A DNA stretch of 64,000 nt, taken from contig NW_023503972.1 of the NCBI RefSeq assembly GCF_014529535.1, forward strand, positions 6,200,001-6,264,000. Reading direction: 5' to 3'. The stretch is from Bradysia coprophila. Taxonomy: Eukaryota > Arthropoda > Insecta > Diptera > Sciaridae. The position numbers were made by a program, and so were the translations under genes. Of the stretch, positions 49,101 through 57,805 are shown one piece after another (the stretch's first letter is position 1; every line of letters begins with the position of its first letter). The notes under the pieces were generated by a model that was not told the DNA's origin, made no database searches, and saw only the letters and a list, made by a program, of their open reading frames with translations.

Positions 49101-52100
49101 TGGGTGATATCGATCATTTTAGGTGAAAAAATAGGTGATTTTCCCAAGAGACCGGCTGCAATTTCTTGAAAATTCGAAAAACATTGAGAAATATCGCATC
49201 GTGTGTCTAAAAAGCGTTGATCACACAACGTTTTCTCAAAAAAAAAAAAAAACAGCAAAAGTTTCGCTTTTCGTCACTGAGTTGAAAAAAAAAAGAATTT
49301 ATTTTCAGTAACAGAAATATTTTCTTCATCATGAACCTATAATGTCTTCTCAAGATAAACAAAATTCTTTGCTCGATACGAACAAAATTTACTTAAATAA
49401 GAGTTAAAAGTCTCTGATAAGAGGAGTTGCAGTCAAGTATTAATAATATTCTGCGTTTTGTGCTAATCAGACTGTACAACATTTTCTCGTTTTTACTTAC
49501 CACACATCACATTTACTGTTTATATCCTTTACGAGGTAAAACTAAATCCTTCCGGCTTAAATATAACGCAAAAACGTAACCTAAGCTCGAATACACACAT
49601 ATATGTAACGTTCAAAGAACTTTTTTTTTACAAATTTAAATTCATTCATGAAATTCGATCATCATTTTGGCTTAAGTTACAATAGCGAGGGACTTTTGTC
49701 GAATATCCGTTCTGCAAGTAAACAAAATCGCTTCACTGAACCATTAAATCACGTCATTCGGTTGGGTATTGGTATTCACTTGATTCACTCGTTATTTCCA
49801 TCAATTCAGTTAAATAGTTTCAGACGATCCGAAGGACGAACGCTAGAGACTGTCATTGACAGTCCGTCAAGTAAAATGAATTGGTTGGTTTAAGTTAATT
49901 TATAGTCATCGAGTCGCTATTCCAATGTATATTAACCACTGAAGACAATGCAAATTCTCGTATTTTTCGTATTTTCGGGAAAAATCGAGTTATTCTTCTT
50001 CTTTTTTGAAAATTAAGCATGATTGACTGATTGACACAAACCAAGTTCAACAGACCGTAATTTAACCAACAAAGTCAGTAGGAACAATTTGACGATGGTA
50101 TTAGAACTTCTGAACTTCTATTAGTTTGGAATTTGTAATATTAGTCAGACACAGTTCAACAATGGGTATATTCTGTCATTAGATCTGCGATATAATCGTA
50201 TCCACCCATTTTTGGATTACAGTCTGGGTAGCTCAATGGGATTTAACTGCCTATATGATCCATATAGGGCTAGATTCTCGGAGTTATCGAGCTTAGATGG
50301 CTTTTCCCAAGGTTGTATATGAGGATTTTACGCCGATCACAGGGACAATAATCACTCATCGCAAGAATCCACTGAACTTTGCTGTCATATTTACACAAAA
50401 TATTGGCGATCGGTATAACCTCCTCATTAAAAACTAGGGTTTGTTCTAATAATTGATGATGAGTCTATGCTCCTAACATCTAGTTATCTCGCAAACACAA
50501 GTGTGACATCTACATTCAAATAGCCAAAATAAATCAGAAAATCTAATAAAACCTGAACATGCACATCAGACCCATTGGTGGTTTGGGTGCCAAGGAAGAA
50601 CTACTTCAGTTACACATTCTAATAGATAATTGGTTATATCATTTGTGTGACTTTATAACTGACAGGTGGTTCGTAGCTGACATGTTTACACTATTTACTT
50701 TAAATATAGCAACGCTATTCCAGTATCACGAATATTTCTTGTTTTTCACTTTTTTTACCAGAACTCGTTAAACAACTCAATTTTTTTTTGCTAGAGCACC
50801 GAAAGACATCACTTTGTCCACAAAGTAATTTTGTGATAAATTTTTTTCCTAAAGACAAACGAATACCAAGACTCTTTCGTGTCCACAAAAAAAACCAGAA
50901 CCCCATATATGTACAAGGTGTATAATAAGCCAACATTATAACTCAATTAAATTAAATTAAACCAATTTATTAAAAACATGAATAAAGAAAGAATTTAAAA
51001 TTGTTATCAAATGCCGCGCGCACTAATTTATTCCGACTAACGAAGAGTTTATGTGTGTACGATTCAATCGTCAAGGTTTTTACATCATTTAATTATCCGT
51101 TATCCATCCATGTTCGCTGTTACATAACATTGAAACTTGTACGATTCATCAAATAAATATGCGTTCCGTCTAGTCTATCATTTCAATCCTATACAATTTA
51201 ACTAACCAGTCTGGTTGAGTGATAGTGAAAGGTGTGCATACGTTCCACATTACATTTGAATTCTAAGAAGAGAATCCAGCGACGTATTTTAGATAGCCTC
51301 ATAATCTCGAGGTATTGAATCAAATTTGGACGAGAAATTTTGTAGCCAAGGAAAGTAAATACCCAACAACAAGTCGAGACAATACCTTGCATGCCTGGGA
51401 CAGGAGAGAAAGTGTCCATTCGTAAGAGTGATTATCAATCACAGTTGACCATATCAAGGTAGATATAGTTGGATAGGTAATGACATTCAGTCGCGACGCC
51501 TAGCACATAACTGCCGTAATTTGCATGTTTTGTGTTTAGTGAAAGGGAGAGGTAGCGTTTGTGGCGAACTTTTGTGCCGTCGCACATCTGATTCGGTTAT
51601 GACATTACCTGCCCACTATTTATATCTACCTTGAAACAACTGAGTAAATACTTACCACTCTACTAGACATTACACTTAAATGCAGCTCTAAGCTGTTGCA
51701 GATGGTCTAATAAATTCCAAGACATGCAAATGGTGGAACAACCGTTGTGCATTACTGCACCTGAGTGGATACACCTGATAATAATTGTAAAAATACCTCG
51801 ATTCCGTGTTAATTATTTATTTTTTATTCGAAATTATAAGCTATCTTTACCACATACTTTGCCTACCGTATGAATGGTAATTACGTTTGTGTATCGGTTC
51901 TTAAATGCGGAACCATAATATTCATGAATTATACATACCCGGCAGATCTTCACGGTTATCTAGACAAAATTAATTTTAATCTAATCGGATTAGGAATGTT
52001 TCTGAAAAATTTACAGATTTGTCATTATAAACTCAATAATGGTGGAACTTCAAGGGCTGAGTAGCAGAGTAGCGATGAGAGCTTCATTTTAAATACTTTG

Positions 52101-54657
52101 AGTTCGTAAAAATAGGCCTTTTCTATTCGTTCGAAATCTGCAAGAACAAAGTTTTTTTCTTCCTACTGAACTTTCTTAACCTGTTACTTACGGCTATTCA
52201 TCTGTTATCGATAACGACGACAAAAATAATGACGAGCTCTGGGTAATATGGTCCTTTATACAGTAAAATACATGTTAAAAAAATTGAAGTACAAGATTTA
52301 AAATCAACCGATTAAAAATACTTTCATCAATGGAAGTAATAGACCCGATAATAATACTGGTCATATGCTTGCCGTCTGTTAAGTGATTGGTTAAGTGTCT
52401 TTATAACAAAAATTGCTTTAACCTGCAGAAATTTAAAACTTTTTTTCTCAGGTCCATTGGTGGACATATACATAGATTCAAGCCTCAAAATCACAACTCT
52501 AAACACAACTTTTCTTACAGGTCACGCTGCCTGCTATTTTTCATCCGAGCTACAAGGCTCCTTCGTCACCCAAAGTACAGTCACCGACAATGAAGTACAT
52601 TACAGTGACGTTAACATTACGGAAGATGCGATAGCTATTTGGGGTCAATGTCACAAACGCATCGAAAACAATGTAATCCTGATGATTGGCTCCGATGAGA
52701 CGGCATGTTTCCGTTGCTTCCATTTGAAATTGGTCGCAAGGAACGTGCTGAAAGTGCACACGGCCGATAAGGATTACATTTCAAAGTGCTACACCAATGA
52801 AAATAAGGCGATAGCATCGTGTCCATCCTTAGACATGCTGAACGATGCGTCTAAGCATACCGAAATCATTTTATACAGTGAGTACAGCCACGAGTTTCAT
52901 GATTCGTTGAACCAAAAATATTTTTAACAATTTTTTCGTCAAATGTTTCAGAAACCCGTGAATTCGATGGACAAGATATTCGACGTGAATATTGCCCCAT
53001 CAACGGACGGTATAAGCTGACCTACAATGTTGACGATGGATTGGAAGACAAAATCGAATGTCCGCAACCCGATTCCGTTCTAGACAACTGTCCATCTGGT
53101 TCGGCAATGAACTTACGGTTCCGTAAATGTTCATTCGAAAATCATGGTAAATTGACGAGACGAGTTACGAGCTATTGCAAGGGAGTTAACTCACTTTTCT
53201 ATTTCGAACAGAAATCACATTCGAGTGTCTAGGACACTGGCAAGTGGGCAATCGAAAATACTTGGCATTGATGAATTCAAGGAATGGCGAGAGACTAGGA
53301 CCACAATATCGTTGCGCGGTGAGGATTCTAGAATTAATCGCACCTCACTAGAAACTCCAGAACCAATTCCCCCTCTACTGTAAACCCAAATTAAGACTCC
53401 ACTGACCCGCTGATTTAACTTCATTTTAGACCTACAAAGACGACGACGACACCATAACAATTTCGTTCAGCAACGATTCCACGTGTGCATCAATAAACGC
53501 CTTCAGCAGCGATAACAATGCCGGTGTCATGCACAGTGAATCGCTGGTTCTGTATCCCGTCGAGCAGGCCAATTGGCCACAATCGATATTTTGCAGTTAT
53601 CCGGATTGGATGTATGGCCATTGGGAGCATCTGTTTATCGATCAGTCGACCGTTGTGTACAAAGACCACCAGTCGTTCAAAACGTACACAATGAAATGCA
53701 TTGAGAACGAAATCAATTCCGAAAAGTATATCGTCTTCAGTCGGACACAGTGGTAAGTGGTGATGTGGAACTCCCTAAAACCATCAGACGATTTTCTATA
53801 AAATTTTCTCTTTCCAGTGGCGAAGAGTCGTATCACTGTGTGTGGGTGAAAAAGCGTAGCGCAAACATTCTCGAATTCCAAATCGGTATCCGTACCGGTT
53901 CGAATGCGTCATCGATTATCTGCGACGATATGTACTTTGACGATTCTCGATGGTTGACTCAAGCCCGTTTAGATCACAACCAAGTCATGTCACCCTGCCC
54001 AGTAAATGGCGAATTCACCGGATTGATCCCTGACGCACTTGGACTGTGCGCTAAACTATCGTCGGAATGCCATTCGCCCGATAACATGCACTACGAGGTG
54101 TCGGCATGCAATTATGACGAAGTTTATGAAGAGCGTGAATATCGGTGCTTGGGCCAGTGGGAAGAGAAGGGTTTGGTTTACACGTACACGCAACGACGAG
54201 ATGTTGGTACGTACGAATGCTTTGTCGGTGGTATGATGTCCGACCAGAAAATCTACATCAAAGAAGCGGGCGAACATTGTCAGAGGCATGTGAATCCGTA
54301 CAGATACGGAATGGAGCTGAATAAAGTTGGTGAGTTGATCGAGCGGCTAGTGGCTTTCTCTTCGGGGTTGACTAACAATTTTTCAATTTTTCAGCTTCGT
54401 GTAAGAACACAACGACACCGAACGCACGATCGACAACGACAGAAACACCGTTGTCGTATTCGACAATCAATCCGGTGAATATTAGTGACGAGTCGAGTAC
54501 GGTTCGAGTTGAAGCGGTAACATCAACGACAAAGGGAATTCCCACTTTGAGTCCAGTCAGTAAGACAATAAATGCGGGCAATGCATTGAACCGTTCGACG
54601 GTCACAATTATCGGTCTGTGTGCGTTGGTGGCGCTAGTAAATAAGTTGATTGCTTAA
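22167..54657 (+). CDS. secreted/GPI-anchored insect protein of the DUF7042-DUF7045 type
   Basis: Exons 22167-22212, 52452-52877, 52952-53146, 53212-53318, 53430-53752, 53818-54329 and 54395-54657 join in phase to 623 aa. Exon 1 codes a signal peptide (MMWLIVCMAAAVVG) and ends A|GTGAGT; exon 2 begins GT, completing a Ser codon. That link across 30.2 kb rests on phase and content only. The mature part is Cys-rich with repeated C-x-G-x-W blocks (CLGHWQVGN, CLGQWEEKG, IWGQC) and several N-glycosylation sequons. After residue ~538 it becomes a Ser/Thr stalk. It ends NAGNALNRSTVTIIG.. with a hydrophobic C-terminus, a good GPI-anchor signal. From memory the Cys/Trp layout matches insect proteins with DUF7042-DUF7045 modules; function is unknown. 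It is probably displayed on the outer cell surface. If exon 1 is wrong, coding still holds from 52452. Confidence 0.75.
22633..22652. repeat. (AG)n microsatellite
   Basis: About ten uninterrupted AG units. Confidence 0.9.
24399..24465. repeat. hairpin-forming inverted repeat
   Basis: TCCCACTTGGAGAAACCTTT is mirrored by AAAGGATTCTCCAAGTGGGA around a loop of about 20 bp. It is probably a tiny MITE remnant. Confidence 0.6.
28951..29277. mobile_element. hAT-like MITE, 327 bp
   Basis: The termini CAGGGCTGCCAC and GTGGCAGCCCTG are typical hAT ends. CTTTTG flanks both sides (28945-28950, 29278-29283). The interior is rich in TTTTAGGAG motifs in both halves. No ORF is present. Confidence 0.7.
29556..29672. 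mobile_element. palindromic MITE, 117 bp
   Basis: CTACCTTGGTGTATATTTCG at the left is matched by the exact reverse complement at the right, and the inner GTACAATTGTATATA halves also pair. Almost the entire unit is a hairpin. Confidence 0.65.
29949..30021 (+). other. tRNA-like sequence with A and B boxes
   Basis: TGGCGTAGTGG at 29956-29966 fits the RNA polymerase III A box, and GTGTTCGCTTCC at 29999-30010 is close to the B box. A run of 17 T follows from 30022, as in a pol III terminator. The acceptor and T stems do not pair, so this is a tRNA relic or SINE head, not a functional tRNA. Confidence 0.35.
31665..31965. repeat. TTCAGG/CGGGTC-rich degenerate repeat
   Basis: Words such as TTCAGGTTCGACCCGAAC, AGGTCGAATTCGGGT and CCTGAAAATTTTAGGTTTAG recur in both orientations. 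The same family appears at 32775-33330 and 61735-61960. Confidence 0.6.
31965..32257 (-). pseudogene. non-LTR retrotransposon (jockey/R1-like) RT C-terminal fragment
   Basis: The translation contains YLGLWFMKNASAKCHID, LRHLLRTS and KSIIRPILCYAAQIW. These are the thumb-proximal blocks that follow the reverse transcriptase catalytic core in jockey/R1-class elements. The catalytic YADD region is absent; the fragment is truncated at both ends and runs into TTCAGG-type repeats downstream. Confidence 0.7.
32253..32492 (+). pseudogene. orphan coding-like fragment of unknown origin
   Basis: A frame open from 32253 to the TGA at 32490-32492 encodes about 79 residues, with balanced composition (SDDPLIKNIVNFHGGVDPKY, AFWSKWQAENN, NKGQRGAPGTVYSLNQ) and GC content above its surroundings. 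It has no start codon and abuts the RT fragment on the other strand. It looks like the 3' end of a real gene, captured or duplicated. I do not recognise the protein. A true terminal exon of a nested gene is an alternative. Confidence 0.35.
32493..34183. other. intron segment with TTCAGG-type repeats
   Basis: From 32775 to 33330 it is dominated by CAGGTTCAGGT-like words in both orientations. From 33340 to 34183, open frames on the plus strand lack family signals; this is probably flank of the nested minus-strand gene. Confidence 0.4.
34184..35775 (-). CDS. nested coiled-coil protein, unidentified
   Basis: Exons 35639-35775, 35234-35567, 35094-35161, 34524-35031, 34302-34448 and 34184-34237 are all in phase and give 415 aa. 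Donors and acceptors are GT/AG; the exon 4 donor (CAG|GTGCAG) is the weakest. The start chosen is the Met of MADKGHNFADGL, with a good context (CAAAATGG); an in-frame Met at 35830-35832 would add 19 residues. Nearly everything from residue 25 to 345 is long heptad coiled coil rich in Glu, Lys, Gln and Leu. The tail is very acidic (DDSDDSEEEE), then ends ESPPRSPQREVEKNLVR with two SP sites, plausible CDK targets. No CH domain, motor or enzyme motif is seen. The composition resembles kinetochore, spindle or centrosome coiled-coil proteins, but that is only a resemblance. The gene lies inside the giant intron on the opposite strand. Confidence 0.8.
35863..37072. mobile_element. hAT-like element with CGG-rich ends, 1.2 kb
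   Basis: The termini TAGAGGTGTGCACCGA and TCGGCGGTGCACACCTCTA are flanked by ACTTTGAC on both sides (35855-35862 and 37073-37080), an 8-bp duplication. Both ends carry runs of CGGCGGCGGCGCGCC, far more GC-rich than the surroundings, while the middle is AT-rich with no transposase frame. The left end is 87 bp upstream of the ATG of the nested coiled-coil gene. Confidence 0.8.
37081..40537. other. intron segment, few features
   Basis: A three-unit TTAGG run occurs at 37350-37366. A fragment of the GAAGGCGG element lies at 38953-38990, followed by a TIR element (39097-39337). I see no gene. Confidence 0.4.
39097..39337. mobile_element. MITE of the AAGGTAGATATAG family, copy 1
   Basis: The left end AGGTAGATATAGTGTGGAGG with TAATGCCA is mirrored by TGGCATTACATTTACTCTAT and TTTACCTTGA at the right. 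The left 65 bases also resemble the copy at 51455. Confidence 0.6.
40538..40755. mobile_element. palindromic MITE with TA flanks, 218 bp
   Basis: CAATTATTAAACGTAAAGCT and its reverse complement terminate the element, each next to TA. Arms of about 65 bp (AGCAACAGCTGAAC..CAGCTGGT) pair with a few mismatches. Confidence 0.75.
40758..41749. other. intron segment without recognisable features
   Basis: Only a short (TTG)n run at about 41391-41411 stands out. Confidence 0.4.
41750..42330 (-). pseudogene. jockey-type non-LTR retrotransposon, 3' end of ORF2
   Basis: The frame runs from HPYRYINTTYKIDVQLNVAM through RLITGSLSSTPVPWLHVL and PPHIRRNMAAHK to FRSGHGC and YCDCGHDMDRILNECP, ending at a stop. 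This is the post-RT C-terminal region of jockey/CR1-like elements, including the terminal Cys-rich block. It is uninterrupted over about 190 codons, so the insertion is relatively young. The RT catalytic domain is missing (5' truncation near 42330). Confidence 0.8.
42331..45467. other. intron segment with one inverted repeat
   Basis: Contains an imperfect 139-bp inverted repeat (42605-42743). From 42750 to 45460 I see no gene or clear repeat. Confidence 0.4.
42605..42743. repeat. imperfect palindrome, MITE-like
   Basis: ACAGACGAAGTATTGAGAAT..TTTCGATCAAA on the left pairs with TTTGATCGAAACCGATTCTC..TTCGTCTGT on the right. Confidence 0.55.
45468..45632. mobile_element. palindromic MITE, ~165 bp
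   Basis: GTGGATTTACATAGCAACGT plus AAAAGTGACAGATGCAA is exactly mirrored at the right end, and an inner GAAATTTCATTCATAA palindrome sits at the centre. The flanks are TTA-like, consistent with a TA target site, but one end base is mismatched. Confidence 0.7.
45633..48600. other. intron segment without recognisable features
   Basis: AT-rich; the open frames are short and unconvincing on both strands. Confidence 0.4.
48596..49258 (-). pseudogene. two open frames that could join through a short intron; unknown
   Basis: A 132-codon frame (48862-49258) ends NSQQFNESNEL at a donor-like GAGCT|GTAAGT. A second frame (48596-48829) begins TGTTCGAAG and ends LEQYAPHLDNLFIEQL-stop. Splicing over about 40 bases (to CCAAAG|T) restores phase. 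An intron that short is unusual here. The C-terminal part has protein-like composition; the N-terminal part is poor. I do not recognise it. It may be a degraded transposon protein. Confidence 0.25.
50221..50295 (+). repeat. tRNA-derived SINE head candidate
   Basis: TAGCTCAATGG at 50229-50239 matches the pol III A box. A hairpin with 7-bp arms, CCTATAT/ATATAGG, sits where an anticodon arm would be. GGCTAGATTCTCGG at about 50268 resembles a mutated B box. The SINE body, if real, would continue to about 50420. Confidence 0.4.
51455..51633. mobile_element. MITE of the AAGGTAGATATAG family, copy 2
   Basis: CAAGGTAGATATAGTTGGAT with GGTAATGACA is mirrored by TGACATTACCTGCCCACTAT and ATATCTACCTTG. 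It shares ends and subterminal CCTAGCACATAA-like sequence with 39097-39337. Confidence 0.65.
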
Positions 54658-55472
54658 GAAAAGAATCGCGTTGATGTGGGCTCACTAAAAATGTGCAACG
54701 TCTTCCTAAAGAGTGGAAACTATAAACTTTATCGATTGAATGGTGTGGATGATGTGCGTCTTTATAATATTTTTAAGAGAGGTCTAATGTGTGTTGTGGT
54801 AAGTAAAATTATATTAAAAGGCAAGATGGAAGACAAACACACTCGTAAGCAGCTAACCCCTTGTTTGTAAAGCGGCGGTTGTAAGGATTTGTCGATGGTT
54901 ACCACCTACCCGGAAATGGTTACTACCGAAGAATTTTTATTCTTTTTCAGTTGTCCTAACTCCTCAAAATTGTAATTCTCGAGTCTCAATCGCTCGGCCA
55001 CACCGCAATTAAATAGCACTTAAATCTGACAAAGAATTTTCCAGTTTTCTGTTCAGCAGCAGCAAGCATATCTTATGAGGTGTGATTTTCGAATCTACTA
55101 CTTCCCTTGATGGCTCAATAGATTGATACAGAATCTTTTACCTCATTTCTTTTTAACATTTTGCTACATAGATTGCAATAGCGACAGTCGCTTTGTTTCG
55201 TGGTTTCGGTAAGAGAAGACATAACTGCCTGAGTTTGGAGGCTGCTTATTTATATCGTTAGACTAGAGAACTATATTTTTATGGATTGATTGTAGACGTA
55301 AAATTGATTGTGTTATGAGTGATGATGATGGTGTGACGACGTACTTAATGTTTTGTACGAGTAGTGTAAAAGTAAAATTTTATTTTTATTTCGATTTAAG
55401 TGTAAATTATTGAACTTCTTATGATACCCTAGACCTACAGTGTTACGAGTAAGGCTGAAAGTATTTTATGTA

Positions 55473-55478
55473 AATAAA
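55473..55478 (+). other. candidate polyadenylation signal
   Basis: AATAAA about 815 bases past the stop of the surface-protein gene; no clearer signal was noted nearer. Confidence 0.35.
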
Positions 55479-56899
55479 TGAATTATTACGAGAGAAATGG
55501 AGTTTTCGTCATCATTATATTTAACTCATAATGCGCAATTTGACTCTAAATGGTGAGAACTTGCAGTCATTACCCCACGAACACAATAGTGCGGTATGAC
55601 CAAGTACCTGAGAATACTTGTAGCAATTTACGTTTCCTTGCTGTCTTGATTTGAATTTTAACCTTTGCCTTCAACACTTAGTTTACCGCTCCTCAAAATA
55701 AAAATGTCCAGACTAGAGCGAGGAAACTGAAAACAACCACACCCGATCCCAACCCGAATTTAATTTTTAAAGCGCGACATTCTCATGATCTTACAATCCC
55801 AGATGAGAACTTTTTTTTAACAAAACGCGCTACCCAAACAAAGATGAATTATACTGATAAACAGTAATTTTTAACGAGCATCAAGCCCGAACCGTGGGCA
55901 AGAACTGCAATTGTGTTATCCTTGGCAACTCAAGTGATACGAAAGTACGTTTTTCCTCAGTTAGACTGTTGAGTGCAAATGAGATGCAAAACTTTCGACT
56001 GTTGTTATAGTCATATCTCGCCCAATTTTTCCATTTGAAAATAAAGAGTTAGAATATATGAAATGATTGTACATGGAAGCGTCCCTGAAGAGGAAGAGGA
56101 AAAACGACATCCGAAACGGATGACAGTTTTCTACGATTTTGTAACGAGCTGACGTGATTTTATGTTCTTCTCCCACAGGAATTTCCTTGGCTAGAGAGTG
56201 CCATCGATGGCAGACTGGCAGACTTTTAAACTGCTACTATTATTCACTATTTAAGACTATTCGCAGTTACCGAGTGTATTAAGATATTAAGTTCCAATGG
56301 AATTACGATTTTTTCCCGAGAAAGAAGAACGGAAATGATCAAAAAAATTCCCGGAGTTCATACGAAACGAAAGAGAGCTTTTCAATTTAGTTGCAGAAAT
56401 ACGCGGGCTTCGAGATATGTTGCAGTTTACAATGAAGAATTGTTTCTATATTGTTGTTATGTACAGATCACGCGAGCGAAGCGAGTCGTACCGCAGTAGA
56501 CGAATTCTGAGTAAACTTCAATAGGCGAAAAACCGGAGAAAAGTAGATCATTTCACATCTTTGTACGAAACGACTACAAATACAAATACGTAAACGATTT
56601 TATATTCAGACGGACCAAAAACGTCATATTCTCTCACCAGATAGATAGCAAAAACGAAAACCATTTTTCCCACTTTTTCGTCCCATTTGTGCCAATGTGA
56701 CTTTTCAGGGCAGTTATATAGCATATTTTACTCACACTCTGCTGCGCTTTCCTCAGATCCATCCTCGTGTCTAAAATAGACCCATTTTGGCCCTTATGAC
56801 TTAATTAATATGCTATTATGCTATTAATGGGACTTAGGTCACTCCTTTCAATGTAATAATGTCACTGCTCGGTTTACTTTACTCTGTCACTATAAAACT

Positions 56900-57081
56900 T
56901 TTTATCTACCTAGGTGAAATAATAGCAGTGAAAAAGTGCAATTATTTCGCCGTCGGTAGATAAAATAGCGTATTCACCTCTGTCCAAATGTTTAATTAGA
57001 CACTTGGGGTTATAACATTCGCCTTTGGCTCATGCAATAACTCCCCAAGTGTCTAAATAAACATGTGGACAGAAGTGAATA
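56900..57081. repeat. two adjacent inverted repeats
   Basis: First pair: TTTTATCTACCTAGGTGAAA against ATTTCGCCGTCGGTAGATAA. Second pair: TATTCACCTCTGTCC..AGACACTTGGGG against CCCCAAGTGTCT..GGACAGAAGTGAATA. Two hairpin MITEs appear to be inserted side by side. Confidence 0.6.
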
Positions 57082-57805
57082 ATCTACTAATATCTGCTAC
57101 TAGGTCCCAGTGAACTGGACCTGTAGGTATTTACATCGAGTCGATATTATCGACAATACTATTTTGTTGACCCTCTATACTGATGTCTCAACATAAAGAC
57201 CAAGAAAAATGATGAGAGTTAAACATGTTTCCTAGAAATCAATAACGAATCGAGTGAGTAATATTTGTTCCAAACAACAACAAAATTATCTGAATCAATA
57301 AATCGCGATCGTACTTGTCTTTGGCGAATGACGAATGTTTACAGACAGTGTGTCTGTTCATGAAAATAAATGAAGTTCAAGCTCTAGCCGCTCTAGCTGA
57401 ATTGAACTGAGAATCATTTGATCGGCAAGAGATGTAATGTATTTCGTGTGCAGGCAATAAAAAATCTATTTCTGATGCAGCGCATTGATATTCAAATTCG
57501 AAATTTTAATATTTTTTAATGCAAATTAGCATTTCATGTCTCCGCATCATTTAACAGTCGAGGTGACAACACAACACAACAAACAATATTTAATTCGCCA
57601 AAACTAGTTCTAATACTCATAATGAACAAACAACTGACTAATGGCTACACCAACCAGACATGATACGCCGATTAAGAATACGCTCATATAAGGCGAGTTT
57701 GTCTAGAAAATTTAATTAGTGACTGAGAAGACGCTTTCGTGCAAACATTAAAGTTAATTTTTATCGTCGGACAAGGTCAGCCAATTTTTATCGGTGGACC
57801 ATACA

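Larger units (their letters stand above)
49260..52451. other. 3' end of the giant intron
   Basis: Contains a tRNA-like sequence (50221-50295) and a MITE (51455-51633). It ends with a pyrimidine-rich acceptor (TTTTTTTCTCAG) at 52451. Nothing else is recognised. Confidence 0.4.
54658..57805. other. 3' UTR of the surface-protein gene and intergenic stretch
   Basis: AATAAA at about 55473 may end the transcript from the upstream gene. Two inverted repeats lie side by side at 56900-56964 and 56971-57081. I see no further gene. Confidence 0.45.

Noticed and set aside
54676..54870. 64-codon plus frame after the surface-protein stop
   Set aside because: It lies in the 3' UTR with no support from composition or splice sites.
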